This document shows positions 55,139 through 64,000 of a DNA stretch of 64,000 nt, in pieces. Below the pieces are notes generated by a model that was given only the letters and a program-made list of their open reading frames with translations, was not told the origin of the DNA and ran no database searches. Origin of the DNA: Saltatorellus ferox. Lineage in GTDB: Bacteria > Planctomycetota > UBA1135 > GCA-002686595. The stretch spans positions 3,286,001 to 3,350,000 of the forward strand of contig CP036434.1 in NCBI GenBank assembly GCA_007751475.1, in the 5' to 3' direction. The translations under genes and the position numbers were made by a program. How positions within the stretch are numbered: the stretch's first letter is position 1; every line of letters begins with the position of its first letter.

Positions 55139-58006
55139 ATGAGTTCCCAAGAGAGCCACGCAGAAGTCACGCCCGAGGATGGCGGAGCGGAGCCCGTTCG
55201 CGTCTCCGTCCTGATGCCGACGTGGCAAGGGATGGAGTTCCTGCCGCGGGTCTGCGCCGCGCTGCGTGCGCAAAGGACCACGTTCCGCTGGGACTTCCGG
55301 ATCATCGACAGCGGATCGACGGACGGGACCTGGGAGTTCCTCATCGAAGAGGCAGAGAGCTTTCCCGTTCCGCTCCAGATGGAGCGCATCCACGGCGTCG
55401 AGTTCGACCACGGGGATACGCGCAACCTTCTCGCCGCGCGCTCCCGCGGGGAGATCATGGTGTTCTTGACCCAGGACGCGATTCCGGGCTCGGAGGACTG
55501 GCTGGAGCGTTTCGTCGGCAACTTCGACAACGAAGAAGTGGGCGCCGCGTACTGCCGTAACGTGCCGCGACCCGACGCCAATCCCCTGACGAAGATCTTC
55601 AGCGCCGGGGATCCGGGCTACGCGGAAGGACGACGTGAGGTTCGCCTCCCTGCCGCCGAGGAGTACGCAGCGATGGGGCCGCACGAGCGGCGCCTGCTCT
55701 ACAACTTCAACGACGTGGCGTCGGGCTTCCGTCGTTCGCTCTGGCGGCGGCATCCGTTCCCGCGGACGCCGTTCGGAGAGGACATCCTCATGGCCCGCGC
55801 GTTCCTCGAAGCGGGCTACTGCGTCGTCTACGACGATGCCGCTGTCGTCGAGCACAGCCACGACTACGACGCGCGGGAGACGCGCGCGCGCGCTTCGATC
55901 GACGCCACGTTCAACGCAGAGTGGCTGGACCGGATCTGCGTGGCCTCGGCCAAGGACGCGGCGACGCTGACGCGGCGGCTGGCGGGAGAGGACGCGCTCG
56001 CGATCGAGGGCTTGGGTCTCTCGTCGATGGAGACGGCGGAGCTGAAGAAGGAGGGCCTCGCGCTGCGTCGCGCGGCGTTCGAGGGTCTGTACGAAGGCGG
56101 GCTCACGAAGCGCAGGCGGCACACCACGAAGATGCGGGACGAGGCAACGCTCAAGCTGCTCTACGTCGTGCACGGCTTTCCCCCCGACACGTGGGCCGGG
56201 ACCGAGATCTACACGTACAACATCGCCTCCGAGATGCAGCGGCGCGGGCACGAAGTTACGATTCTGACCCGCAGTGGGCCCGAGGCGGACGAGCCCGAGT
56301 TCACGCTCCGTCGTGAGGAGTTCCAGGGGCTGCGCGTCATCCGTATGACGCACCGGCTTGCGTTCGGAGATCTGCGCGAGAGCTTCCTGCGCACCGGACC
56401 GGAGATCGCCTTCCGCGAGGTGCTCGCGGAGGTCGAACCGGACCTCGTTCACTTCCAGCACCTCATCCACATGTCCGCCGGGCTCGTCGACATCGCGCGG
56501 CGACGCGGGCTCGCCACGGTGGTCACGTGCCACGACTACTGGGCGCTCTGCGCGCGCGTTCAGATGATCCGCCCGGACGGAGCGATCTGCCCGAGCAACA
56601 TGGGGAGCGGCTGCTACCTCTGCATCAAGGAGCGTGGACTCGATCGCGTCGAGCAGGCGGCGAAGCTCGACGGCACGGTGCGCGCTGGCAAGATCGTGGG
56701 CCGGATGGCCGAACTCTTGAACAAGATCGGCGTCGGGCCCCAGGGGATGCAGAGCCGAGCGCAGGACTTCCGCCACCTCCAGGAGCGAGCCGAGGTCGTG
56801 CCAGCCGCCTACGCGAAGGCGGACCTCCGCATCAGTCCGAGCCGCTTCCTCAGGGACAAGTACCTGGAGTCCGGCGCGTTCGACCCCCACACGTTCCTGT
56901 TCTCCGACAACGGGATGCGCACCGACCACGTGGAAGCGCTCTCGAAGACCGCGGACCCCGAAGGCCGCATTCGCTTCGGCTTCGTGGGCTCGCTCGTCTG
57001 GTACAAGGGCGGCGAGGTGCTGATCCAGGCGATGAAGCGCATCGCGATGGGGCCGCTGAAGAACAGGATCCACCTGCACGTCTACGGTGGATTCGATCCT
57101 GAGAACGACGAGCATCACCGGGACCTTGCTGCGCTCGCCCAGGGAGCTCCCGTGACGTTCCACGGGCGTTTCGACAACAGCAGGCTCTCCGAGGTCTACG
57201 CGGACATCGACGTCCTCGTCGTGCCGAGCGTCTGGTACGAGAACTCGCCGATCACGATTCACGAGGCCTACCTCACGCGGACGCCGGTGCTCGCGAGCGA
57301 CATCGGCGGCATGGCGGAGTTCGTTCGCGACGGGATCGACGGTCTCACCTTCCGGGTGGGGAGCGCGGACGACCTCGCGGCGAAGATGGCGCGCTTCATC
57401 GAGGAACCAGAGCTCCTGAAGAGCATCGATGTCTCCGACTGGATGCCGATCAAGACCCTGGCGCAGAACGGCGAGGAGATGGAAGCGCGCTATCTCGCTC
57501 TCACCACGATCGTCCGGGAGGTCGGCGCCGGCGCGGACGGCCACGAGCGAGAGATCCTGATGGACGCGCCCGGGTCCGCCGCCTCCGGTCGCCTCGGCGC
57601 CTGCGAGGTCCAGGGAGCCGCCGACCTGCTTCTACGTCCGGGTGCTTCGGCGACCTGGTCGCTGCCTGCGGCTCGCGCGGGCGTGAATCCGACCGCGGCG
57701 CTGGAGGTCGAACTCGCCTTCCTCGAGGGGGAGACCAGCGTCCAGCTGGGCGGGACGGTCTTTCTGGACGGCGAGGAGATCGGGCGCATGTCGCCCGCCG
57801 CGACCCAGGGGCCCGCCGAGACTCGCTCGCATACTTTCCGAATCCAACTGCCTGCCAGCAAGGGATCTCTTTCACTGAAGCCGGACGGCTTCGGGGAGGA
57901 CCCGCTTTACCTTCGAGTGCGAAGAGTTCGGCTCTACAGCGCACCCGCTACCCCGGTCGAGAAAGGCGCCGACGGCGCCGACGCATTGCTGGAGCGCCAA
58001 GCTTGA
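55139..58006 (+). CDS. GT2-GT4 fusion glycosyltransferase with C-terminal beta domain
   Basis: A 955-residue protein with three parts. Residues about 20-310 are a GT2 domain (VSVLMPTWQG, DSGSTDGTW, FDHGDTRNLLAAR, TQDAIPGSE, FGEDILMARAFLEAG). Residues about 337-790 form a GT-B/GT4 transferase: LLYVVHGFPPDTWAGTEIYTYNIA at its start, then FVGSLVWYKGGEVLIQA and ENSPITIHEAYLTRTPVLASDIGGMAEFV, the EX7E donor-binding region. Residues about 815-945 are a beta-rich domain with no recognised signature. Two activities in one chain suggest sequential sugar addition. The next gene starts within the stop (TGATG). Confidence 0.88.
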   Translation: MSSQESHAEVTPEDGGAEPVRVSVLMPTWQGMEFLPRVCAALRAQRTTFRWDFRIIDSGSTDGTWEFLIEEAESFPVPLQMERIHGVEFDHGDTRNLLAARSRGEIMVFLTQDAIPGSEDWLERFVGNFDNEEVGAAYCRNVPRPDANPLTKIFSAGDPGYAEGRREVRLPAAEEYAAMGPHERRLLYNFNDVASGFRRSLWRRHPFPRTPFGEDILMARAFLEAGYCVVYDDAAVVEHSHDYDARETRARASIDATFNAEWLDRICVASAKDAATLTRRLAGEDALAIEGLGLSSMETAELKKEGLALRRAAFEGLYEGGLTKRRRHTTKMRDEATLKLLYVVHGFPPDTWAGTEIYTYNIASEMQRRGHEVTILTRSGPEADEPEFTLRREEFQGLRVIRMTHRLAFGDLRESFLRTGPEIAFREVLAEVEPDLVHFQHLIHMSAGLVDIARRRGLATVVTCHDYWALCARVQMIRPDGAICPSNMGSGCYLCIKERGLDRVEQAAKLDGTVRAGKIVGRMAELLNKIGVGPQGMQSRAQDFRHLQERAEVVPAAYAKADLRISPSRFLRDKYLESGAFDPHTFLFSDNGMRTDHVEALSKTADPEGRIRFGFVGSLVWYKGGEVLIQAMKRIAMGPLKNRIHLHVYGGFDPENDEHHRDLAALAQGAPVTFHGRFDNSRLSEVYADIDVLVVPSVWYENSPITIHEAYLTRTPVLASDIGGMAEFVRDGIDGLTFRVGSADDLAAKMARFIEEPELLKSIDVSDWMPIKTLAQNGEEMEARYLALTTIVREVGAGADGHEREILMDAPGSAASGRLGACEVQGAADLLLRPGASATWSLPAARAGVNPTAALEVELAFLEGETSVQLGGTVFLDGEEIGRMSPAATQGPAETRSHTFRIQLPASKGSLSLKPDGFGEDPLYLRVRRVRLYSAPATPVEKGADGADALLERQA

Positions 58007-59271
58007 TGTCAGGACCTTATCCGAAAGAAGTCGAGAGGCAGCTCGTCGTTGCCGCGACCGAGCCGCTCTCCGAAGCGGAACTCCCGCGCGTGTCGATCGT
58101 CATCCTGAACTGGAACGGTCGTCATCACCTGGAGCCGTGCTTCAAGACGCTACGCGAGATGGATTACCCGAAGGATCGCTTCGAGGTGATCCTCATCGAC
58201 AACGGGTCCGATGACGGCAGCCAGGCGGAGATGCGGGCGAAGCACTCGTGGGTGAAGCTCATCGAGAACGAGCGGAACACGGGCTTCAGCGCGGGTTGCA
58301 ACCAGGGTGCTGCCATCGCGCGTGACGGGGGGTTCGACCCCGAGGTGCTCGTTTTCATCAACAACGACATCCACGTCGACAAGGGCTTCCTTCGGGCGCT
58401 CGTCGCCCCCGTCAAGCGCAAGGATGCGGTCGCGACCACGGCGAAGATGTTCTCCTGGGACGGCAAGGTGCTGAACTCGACGGGCGGGGGGATGAACTTC
58501 CACGGCATCGGGATCCAGAGGGGTTACCTGAGGGATCCCGAACCGTCCTACGATGTCCCCCGCAAGACGCTCTTCGCGTGCGGCGGAGCGATGGCCATGG
58601 ACGCGCGCCTCTACTTCGAAGTCGGCGGCTTCGACGAGGAGTTCTTCGCCTACTACGAGGACGTCGACCTTGGATGGCGGACCTGGGTGATGGGCCACGA
58701 GGTTCGCTATGTCCCGAGCGCCATCTGCTATCATCACCACAGCAGTACTTCCGGGCGGGTTCCCATCGAGCGCCTCCGCGTACTCCAGATCCGGAACCCG
58801 CAGCTCGCCTGCTTCAAGAACTACGACGACGAGAACCTCCGGAAGATCCTGCCGGCGATGCTGGGTCTCGGGATCCGCCGCGCGTTCATCTCCAGCGCGA
58901 TGCCGGACCAGGGCAACTACCGGATCGAAGCGATGAACACGCTCGGCTCCGGAGGGGCCGGGGGCCGTTTCTGGCGCCGGATCAAGAAGAACCTGGACAC
59001 CCACGACCAGCTCGGGCGCATCGCCATCGCGGACCTCCTCGGGATCAACGACCTGCTCGGTCGCTGGGACTACTGGATGGCGCGTCGCAAGGTGATCCAA
59101 GATCAGAGAAGGACGCCCGATTCAGAGATCTTGCCGCTCTTTTTGCGCCCGATGTGGTGCATCGAGGGCGAGCCCGGCTACCAGGAGCTACAGTCAGGTA
59201 TGGCCGATTTCTTCGGTCTCGATGAGCTGTTCGAAGGGCTTACCACCATGCCCGACGAGCCGCCCGCTTGA
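58006..59271 (+). CDS. GT2 family glycosyltransferase (rhamnosyl/galactofuranosyl-like)
   Basis: From ATG 58006 (TGATG with the upstream stop; TTG 58003 is also open) the product is about 421 residues. GT2 features are VSIVILNWNGRHHLEPCFKTL, IDNGSDDGS, NTGFSAGCNQG and VFINNDIHV (DxD). CGGAMAMDARLYFEVGGFDEEFFAYYEDVDLGWR then supplies the acceptor/base motif. The C-terminal 120 residues are helical and may be membrane-associated. Part of the surface-polysaccharide cassette. Confidence 0.89.
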   Translation: MSGPYPKEVERQLVVAATEPLSEAELPRVSIVILNWNGRHHLEPCFKTLREMDYPKDRFEVILIDNGSDDGSQAEMRAKHSWVKLIENERNTGFSAGCNQGAAIARDGGFDPEVLVFINNDIHVDKGFLRALVAPVKRKDAVATTAKMFSWDGKVLNSTGGGMNFHGIGIQRGYLRDPEPSYDVPRKTLFACGGAMAMDARLYFEVGGFDEEFFAYYEDVDLGWRTWVMGHEVRYVPSAICYHHHSSTSGRVPIERLRVLQIRNPQLACFKNYDDENLRKILPAMLGLGIRRAFISSAMPDQGNYRIEAMNTLGSGGAGGRFWRRIKKNLDTHDQLGRIAIADLLGINDLLGRWDYWMARRKVIQDQRRTPDSEILPLFLRPMWCIEGEPGYQELQSGMADFFGLDELFEGLTTMPDEPPA

Positions 59272-59368
59272 GAAAAGTTCCCGTCCCATATTGCGTCCGC
59301 TTCCCACTTTCCTGTCGTATAGCCGATCTTCCACCGTTCGCTCGGCGCACCGTTCATCACCTCTTGCC

Positions 59369-60121
59369 ATGAAGCTCTCAGTCGTCATCCCCGTCTACAA
59401 CGAGGAGCGGACTCTCGCCACGATCGTGGGAAGGGTCTTGGAGCAGCCGTTCGAGATGGAAGTGGTGCTCGTGGACGACGGTTCCAAGGACCGCTCCCGC
59501 GAGATCATGGCCGAGCTGGCCGCTGCGCACCCCGAGATCCGCTGCATCTTCCACGAGGTCAACAAGGGCAAAGGGGGGGCGCTTTCGACCGGGTTCGCCA
59601 GCGTCACCGGTGACGTCGTCCTCGTTCAGGACGCGGACCTCGAGTACGACCCGAGCGACTACGCGGCGCTTCTTCAGCCCATCATCGACGGGAACGCGGA
59701 CGTGGTGTACGGCAGCCGTTTTCGGAAGGTGCCGGTCGGCCAGGTGCATGCGTTCTGGCACACGCACGGGAACCGGATGCTGACGCTCGTCAGCAACATG
59801 TTCACCGACCTGCATCTGTCGGACATGGAGACCTGCTACAAGGTCTACCGCGCCGAGGTTGCGCGCAGACTCGACATTCAATCGCGGACGTTCGCCGTCG
59901 AGCCCGAGGTCACGGCGAAGGTCGCGAAGATGGGGGTGACCGTGTGGGAGGTGCCGATCAGCTACCACGGCCGCGCCTACCACGAGGGCAAGAAGATCGG
60001 TCTCAAGGACGCGTTCATCGCCATGTGGGCGATCGTTCGCTGGCGCTTCGCCAAGCTTCCGGACGGTCCGAAGATCGTTTCCGCCGACGACCGAAAGGCC
60101 GCCGCCCACGCGAAGGCGTGA
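59369..60121 (+). CDS. Dolichyl-phosphate-mannose-synthase-like GT2 enzyme
   Basis: From ATG 59369 the product is 250 residues, which fits membrane-associated polyprenyl-phosphate glycosyltransferases. The segments LSVVIPVYNEERTLATIV, VVLVDDGSKDRS, EVNKGKGGALSTGFASVTGDVVLVQDADLEYDP and VYGSRF are characteristic. The later DMETCYKVYRAEVAR and RTFAVEPEVTAKVAKMGVTVWEVPISYHGR are typical of this clade. It probably makes a polyprenyl-phosphate hexose, which a GT39-type membrane enzyme could use as donor. The GT39-like protein at 5483 would fit such a role but is distant. Start ATG 59369 follows a 97-base gap. Confidence 0.9.
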   Translation: MKLSVVIPVYNEERTLATIVGRVLEQPFEMEVVLVDDGSKDRSREIMAELAAAHPEIRCIFHEVNKGKGGALSTGFASVTGDVVLVQDADLEYDPSDYAALLQPIIDGNADVVYGSRFRKVPVGQVHAFWHTHGNRMLTLVSNMFTDLHLSDMETCYKVYRAEVARRLDIQSRTFAVEPEVTAKVAKMGVTVWEVPISYHGRAYHEGKKIGLKDAFIAMWAIVRWRFAKLPDGPKIVSADDRKAAAHAKA

Positions 60122-60145
60122 GCGGGCGGGAAAGGAGCGCGCGGA

Positions 60146-60913
60146 TCAGCTGAGCGACGCGCCCTTCGACTCGTAGAAGCGCTTCAAGCCCGGGCGCAGC
60201 ACGGTCTTGAATTTTCGCCAGATGGCGCCCGTCCAGTTGCGGCCAGCTTCACCTCGCTCGACGTAGTACCGCGCTGCGATCTCGTCGAAGCGATCGAGGG
60301 TGGCGTCGATCTCTTCTTCGGTGGGGAAGCGATCTTTCGTCCAGACGTCCCCTGGGGCGAAGCGCGGTCGCGTGCCTGGATCGTCCGCGGGCCAGCCGAC
60401 GGTGAGGCCGAAGAGGGGATAGGTTCCCTCGGGAATCCCCAGGACCTCGTCCACGCCAGGCAGATCGTTGCGAAGTCCGCCGATGTAACAGGCGCCGAGT
60501 CCCATGGACTCGAAGGCCAGCACGAGGTTCTGGGCGAAGAGCGAGGCGTCGATCACCGAGAGCAGGAAGGTCTCCGTGCATTCGACGTGGCTCGTTTCGG
60601 CGCGCGCTGCGGCGCGGCGGTGGCGACGCGTGTCGCCGCAGACCACGAAGAAGGCGGGCGCCTCGCGGACCTGGGCCTGGTCGCCAGCCAGCAGACTCAG
60701 CGCGTCCCTGCGTGCGCCGCGTTCGACCTGGAGCAGGTGGTACCCCTGGACCCAGCTGGAGGTCGCGGCGCACTGCGCGGCCGCGACCGCGCGCTCGATG
60801 TCCACATCGTCGACGGGCCTTTCCGTGAACGCGCGGATCGAACGGTGCCTGCTCATCAGCGCGAGCACGGAGTCCGCGTCGGCGGGACGGGGTCCGGTGG
60901 GGGGCTGGCTCAT
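60146..60913 (-). CDS. Nitroreductase-family FMN oxidoreductase (NfsA-like)
   Basis: NAD(P)H-dependent flavoprotein reducing nitro compounds, quinones or flavins. The 255-residue product has the N-terminal RHRSIRAFTERPVDD (FMN phosphate-binding Arg cluster), SSWVQGYHLLQV, and the GLGACYIGGLRNDLPGVDEVLGIPEGTYPLFGLTVGWP block typical of NfsA/FRP enzymes. C-terminal helices include the ARYYVERGEAGRNWT extension. ATG 60913 overlaps the MBL-fold stop by 4 bases, so the two are cotranscribed. It converges on the GT cassette. Confidence 0.92.
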   Translation of the reverse strand: MSQPPTGPRPADADSVLALMSRHRSIRAFTERPVDDVDIERAVAAAQCAATSSWVQGYHLLQVERGARRDALSLLAGDQAQVREAPAFFVVCGDTRRHRRAAARAETSHVECTETFLLSVIDASLFAQNLVLAFESMGLGACYIGGLRNDLPGVDEVLGIPEGTYPLFGLTVGWPADDPGTRPRFAPGDVWTKDRFPTEEEIDATLDRFDEIAARYYVERGEAGRNWTGAIWRKFKTVLRPGLKRFYESKGASLS

Positions 60914-61695
60914 ACGAGAATGGGGGAGAGCGGGCGGTCTTGCTCGGCGACGAGGACCTCGACGTCTTTCCTGCCGAGCTGTTCGAGGGTGGCGCGAGCC
61001 GTCCGGAGCGCGATCTCCGGCCGGTTGTTCTTCTCCGACAGGTGGGCGAGGACGACCGTATGAAGGTCGGGCCCTGCGAGCCGCGTCAGCATCACGGCCA
61101 TCTGATCGTTGGAAAGGTGCCCACCGGCTCCGCGGACGCGTGCCTTGAGCGCGTCGGGGTAGGGTCCCCCGCGAAGCAGCTCATCGTCGTAGTTGGACTC
61201 CAGAACGAGGAGCCCGGCACCGGCGAGAGCTCTGCCCGCGTCTTCCCTGGGCTCGCCCATGTCCGAGAGGAAGCTCAGCGTTCGTCCGCCGTGCTCGATG
61301 CGGAAAGCGACCGTCGGGTCACAGTCGTGGGGGATTTTGACGGTGGTCAAGGTCACCGGCTCCGAGCCGCGCCGTGGCTCGAGCGTCGTGCTTCCGTTGA
61401 TGGGCAGGTCGCGCTTCTCGGGAGCGCGGGAGACGGAGCGGTGCTCCTGGATGCGCTGGGCGCAATGGAGCGTCGCGCCATGGCGCTTGGCCATGATGCC
61501 TGAGCTCCTGGAGTGGTCGAGATGCCCGTGGGTCACGACCACATGATCGATGCCCTTGAAGCCGATCCCTGCCTTCTCGACCCGGTCGGTCAGGGTTCGA
61601 ATGGGAAGACCGGCGTCGATCAGGATCACCGTCTCATCGGCCCACAGAAGCGCAGCGTTCCCGCGGCTGCCGCTGCCGAGAATTTGAAGTCTCAA
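60910..61695 (-). CDS. Metallo-beta-lactamase-fold hydrolase, WalJ/YycJ-like
   Basis: A 261-residue protein starting at TTG 61695, directly before the family N-terminus LQILGSGSRGNA. It shows the zinc-binding HxHxDH motif in VVVTHGHLDHSRSSG, then the second-site residues in FLSDMGE, LLVLESNYDDELL and VVLAHLSEKNNRPE. This set fits the WalJ/YycJ exonuclease-like clade with phosphodiesterase activity rather than a lactamase. It forms an operon with the nitroreductase (ATGA). It lies 25 bases downstream of fixJ, on the same strand. Confidence 0.9.
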   Translation of the reverse strand: MRLQILGSGSRGNAALLWADETVILIDAGLPIRTLTDRVEKAGIGFKGIDHVVVTHGHLDHSRSSGIMAKRHGATLHCAQRIQEHRSVSRAPEKRDLPINGSTTLEPRRGSEPVTLTTVKIPHDCDPTVAFRIEHGGRTLSFLSDMGEPREDAGRALAGAGLLVLESNYDDELLRGGPYPDALKARVRGAGGHLSNDQMAVMLTRLAGPDLHTVVLAHLSEKNNRPEIALRTARATLEQLGRKDVEVLVAEQDRPLSPILV

Positions 61696-61719
61696 CGTCC
61701 CCCCTTCCTCACTCCCGAA

Positions 61720-62352
61720 TCATTCGATCGTCTGCGGCGGTCCAGTGACCTCGAGGAGCACCGCCATCTTGACGAGGTCCGCGAAGCTCTCCGCGCGCAT
61801 CTTCTCCATCACGTGGGCGCGATGGACCTCGACCGTCTTCTGGCTGAGACCGAGGTCGGTGGCGACCACCTTGTTCGGCTTGCCCGCGACGACCAGTTCG
61901 AAGACCTGCTTCTCGCGTGCGGTCAGTCGGCCGGAGCGGCGCTCGAAGTCGGCGCGGTCCTGCTCATCGGAGCGCTCCTGCGAGTCCTTCTGAAGCGCCT
62001 GCTGGATTCGCTCCAGGAGGACCTGGTCACTGAACGGCTTCTCGATGAAGTCGAACGCGCCTGCCTTGAGAGCTCTCACCGCCATGGGGATATCGCCATG
62101 CCCGGTGATCAGGACCACCGGGGGAGCGAAGCGGTCCTCATGGAGCCTCTCCATGAGTTCGAGTCCAGAGAGACCGGGCATGCGGACGTCGAGGACGATG
62201 CAGCCGGGCCGCTCGGTGTCGTAGGCTTCGAGGAAGTCCTCGGCCGACGCATAGGTCTCGACGCGCCTTCCCACGGATCCAATGAGGAATCCGAGAGAGT
62301 CGCGCATGGCGGGATCGTCGTCAACGATGAAGACAGTCGGCTGAGCATTCAT
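61720..62352 (-). CDS. FixJ-family response regulator
   Basis: From ATG 62352 the product is 210 residues. The receiver domain has DDD at 11-13, phospho-acceptor Asp55 in VLDVRMPG, a Thr in VLITGHGD and Lys in FIEKPF. The DNA-binding LuxR-type helix-turn-helix follows (LTAREKQVFELVVAGKPNKVVATDLGLSQKTVEVHRAHVMEKM). The architecture is FixJ/NarL-like and should activate transcription when phosphorylated. The start overlaps the histidine-kinase stop by 4 bases (ATGA), indicating that the two genes form one operon. The target promoter is unknown. Confidence 0.95.
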   Translation of the reverse strand: MNAQPTVFIVDDDPAMRDSLGFLIGSVGRRVETYASAEDFLEAYDTERPGCIVLDVRMPGLSGLELMERLHEDRFAPPVVLITGHGDIPMAVRALKAGAFDFIEKPFSDQVLLERIQQALQKDSQERSDEQDRADFERRSGRLTAREKQVFELVVAGKPNKVVATDLGLSQKTVEVHRAHVMEKMRAESFADLVKMAVLLEVTGPPQTIE

Positions 62353-64000
62353 TCGAGTATTGGAGCGCTTCGAAGTGGCAGGGTGAAGTGAAAAGAGGCG
62401 CCGTCTTGACCCGGCGCGTACCACAGGCGTCCCCCATGGGATTCGACGATCGAGCGGGAAATCGTGAGCCCCAAACCGATTCCCTGGCCGCCGCGGCTGA
62501 AGAACGGATCGAACAGGCGTGCGGAGACACTCTCAGGAATGCCCGGGCCGTTGTCCTCGATCGAAATGGTGACCTGGGGACGCTCGCCCTGGGGGGCATC
62601 CCCCTCCTTCGTGCACGTGGATTCGGCGGCCGCTGACTCCTGAACGGTGGGGGACACGGTCGTTCGGATCAGGATCCGGGGCGCCGCGGCCGGGATGGAG
62701 CTCGCCCGGGGCACTGTCATGCCCGATTCGCCGTCCGATTTCCCTGGTAGGGCCCCATGGCCTGCCGGGCGCGCGGGCGAATCTTGACGCACGGCTCGGG
62801 AAGCGGTGAGCGCTTCGATCGCGTTTCGGATGAGGTTCAGCGTGACCTGCTCGATCTGGATCCCGTCGACGACCACGATGTCCGAGGTCGTCGCGAACTC
62901 GGTGTCGATTCGGATGCCAGCCTTGTGGAGGTCGGGAATCGACAGTTCGATGGCCTCGGAGAGCACGTCGGAAATGCGGAAGGGCTCACGCTTGTCGCTC
63001 TCACGCCTCGAGAACGAGCGCATGCGCCGGATGATGTCTGCCGCGCGTCGACCCTGTTCGGCAATGGCCGAAAGCCCCCGCGTGATCATCGGGTCCTCGA
63101 CGCCCTGCGAACTCAGGATGCGGGCGCAACCATTGGCGTAGTTGACGATCGCCGCGAGGGGCTGATTCAACTCGTGGGCTATCCCCGAGGTCATCTCGCC
63201 AAGCGTCGAGAGGCGGGCCACGTGGGCGAGGGCGCGCTGATGGTCGCTCTCTCGTTTCTCGGCGGACCGCCGCTCGCTCAGGTCGCGCACGAAGCAGTAG
63301 TAGCGTGCACCGCTCTCGACCTCCGTGACGCGGCACGCGAGCTCGACGCGCAGCTCCTTGGGGCCCGTCGCTTCACCGTGGAGACCGCTTCCGCTCCTGC
63401 CTTCCGCGTCGGCGGAGCTGGCGGTGTGCAGCGCCGCATCGCTGACGGGCCGTCGCGTGAGGATGGCCTCGCCTCTCCAGCGTCCGAGCTTGGCGATCGA
63501 TTCGAAGGAGACGGGGTCGTCCTTGATGCCGAGGAGAGGCTGCAGCTTCACGACCCCCGACTCGATCAGGTCCTCCCGCGACTCTGCGGTGAGCTCTGCA
63601 AACGCGTCGTTGCAGTCGATCAGCGTCAGGCTGCCGTCCATCACGCAGATCCCGTCGAGGGCGGTCTCGGCGATCGCCTTGTAGAACTCCTGGCTCTGAC
63701 GCAGCAGGTTCTCCTCTTCCACCTTGGTGGTGACGTCGCGCTCGATGGCCCAGATGGCCTTCAGGCCAAGGCTGCTCTCGACCGGGTAGAGCGAACAGGC
63801 GAGGTGGCGTACGCGACCCTGCGCGTCGACTTCCGCGATCATCACGTCCTGTTGACGGGATCGATTCTGCGATGGTCCCGCCGCCTGCGAGGCTATCGCC
63901 TGGGAGGCTACCGCCATCGCATGGGACGGCTGCCCACTCATCCAGAATCCGGGCAGGTCCGACGGACAGCGTCCGATGACGGACTGGATCCCATGCCGCC
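62349..64000 (-). CDS. PAS-domain sensor histidine kinase (FixL-like), 5' end outside window
   Basis: Partner of the FixJ-like regulator. The frame stays open to base 64000, and residues upstream of ATG 63941 (HGIQSVIGRCPSDLPGFW) read like a PAS core, so the true start lies outside. A first PAS ends at WAIERDVTT, and a second begins at FYKAIAETALDGICVMDG. The HisKA box LSTLGEMTSGIAHELNQPLAAI carries the phospho-His. Then come N-box NLIRNAIEAL, G1 EDNGPGIP and G2 GIGLGLTISRSIVESHGG. A low-complexity insertion of about 75 residues sits between N-box and G1. Heme-binding FixL PAS residues cannot be confirmed. Confidence 0.92.
   Translation of the reverse strand, partial: RHGIQSVIGRCPSDLPGFWMSGQPSHAMAVASQAIASQAAGPSQNRSRQQDVMIAEVDAQGRVRHLACSLYPVESSLGLKAIWAIERDVTTKVEEENLLRQSQEFYKAIAETALDGICVMDGSLTLIDCNDAFAELTAESREDLIESGVVKLQPLLGIKDDPVSFESIAKLGRWRGEAILTRRPVSDAALHTASSADAEGRSGSGLHGEATGPKELRVELACRVTEVESGARYYCFVRDLSERRSAEKRESDHQRALAHVARLSTLGEMTSGIAHELNQPLAAIVNYANGCARILSSQGVEDPMITRGLSAIAEQGRRAADIIRRMRSFSRRESDKREPFRISDVLSEAIELSIPDLHKAGIRIDTEFATTSDIVVVDGIQIEQVTLNLIRNAIEALTASRAVRQDSPARPAGHGALPGKSDGESGMTVPRASSIPAAAPRILIRTTVSPTVQESAAAESTCTKEGDAPQGERPQVTISIEDNGPGIPESVSARLFDPFFSRGGQGIGLGLTISRSIVESHGGRLWYAPGQDGASFHFTLPLRSAPILE

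Overview
The window is about 64 kb of GC-rich chromosomal DNA, densely packed with genes and apparently free of intact mobile elements, CRISPR arrays, rRNA or recognisable tRNA genes. Protein families, frequent GTG/TTG starts, weak Shine-Dalgarno signals, many 4-base ATGA/GTGA overlaps and large secreted proteins of unknown function suggest a Planctomycetota-like bacterium. The phylum is inferred from gene content and was not tested by any search.

Layout. 1-936 (-) is a truncated Gfo/Idh/MocA oxidoreductase. 1339-4394 is guaB-guaA (GMP synthesis), closed by a strong terminator. 4518-7003 holds a secreted acidic protein and a GT39-like membrane protein. 7013-11415 holds ferredoxin-NADP reductase (-), a membrane protein, a ComF-type phosphoribosyltransferase, LarC and PanD (-). 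11887-13400 has a secreted SH3-like protein and a tiny cysteine-rich protein. A minus-strand operon ruvB > spoIID-like > tgt (17266-13579) is bracketed by two long palindromic elements. 17981-21226 is a 1081-residue surface lipoprotein. 21385-27879 is a run of ubiE/menG, an EF-hand/CPBP protease, ubiX, ubiA, holA-like and mutL, covering menaquinone-type quinone synthesis and DNA replication/repair. 27907-30906 holds a secreted protein (-), miaA (+) and a lipoprotein (-). 31290-34342 holds nadD, a WecA/MraY-like transferase and a phosphoesterase. 34369-40734 is yidC, mnmE, nrdR and a degenerate NrdD-like twin ATP-cone protein. 40891-44751 is smc. 44926-48005 is a pair of secreted M14-like proteins that appear to have lost their zinc ligands. 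48222-52927 is the conserved PrkA kinase / DUF444 / SpoVR module, followed by a RecB/Cas4-like nuclease. 54086-60121 is a four-gene glycosyltransferase cassette including a GT2-GT4 fusion. 60146-64000 (-) holds a nitroreductase, a metallo-beta-lactamase-fold hydrolase and a FixJ/FixL-type two-component pair whose kinase runs off the window.

Most of the window is housekeeping. The observations most worth following up are the degenerate ribonucleotide-reductase-like protein beside nrdR, a tRNA-guanine transglycosylase lacking all three zinc cysteines, the two ~170-180 bp palindromes that share CTAG ends and a related arm sequence, the EF-hand fused to a CAAX-type protease, and the paired pseudo-carboxypeptidases.
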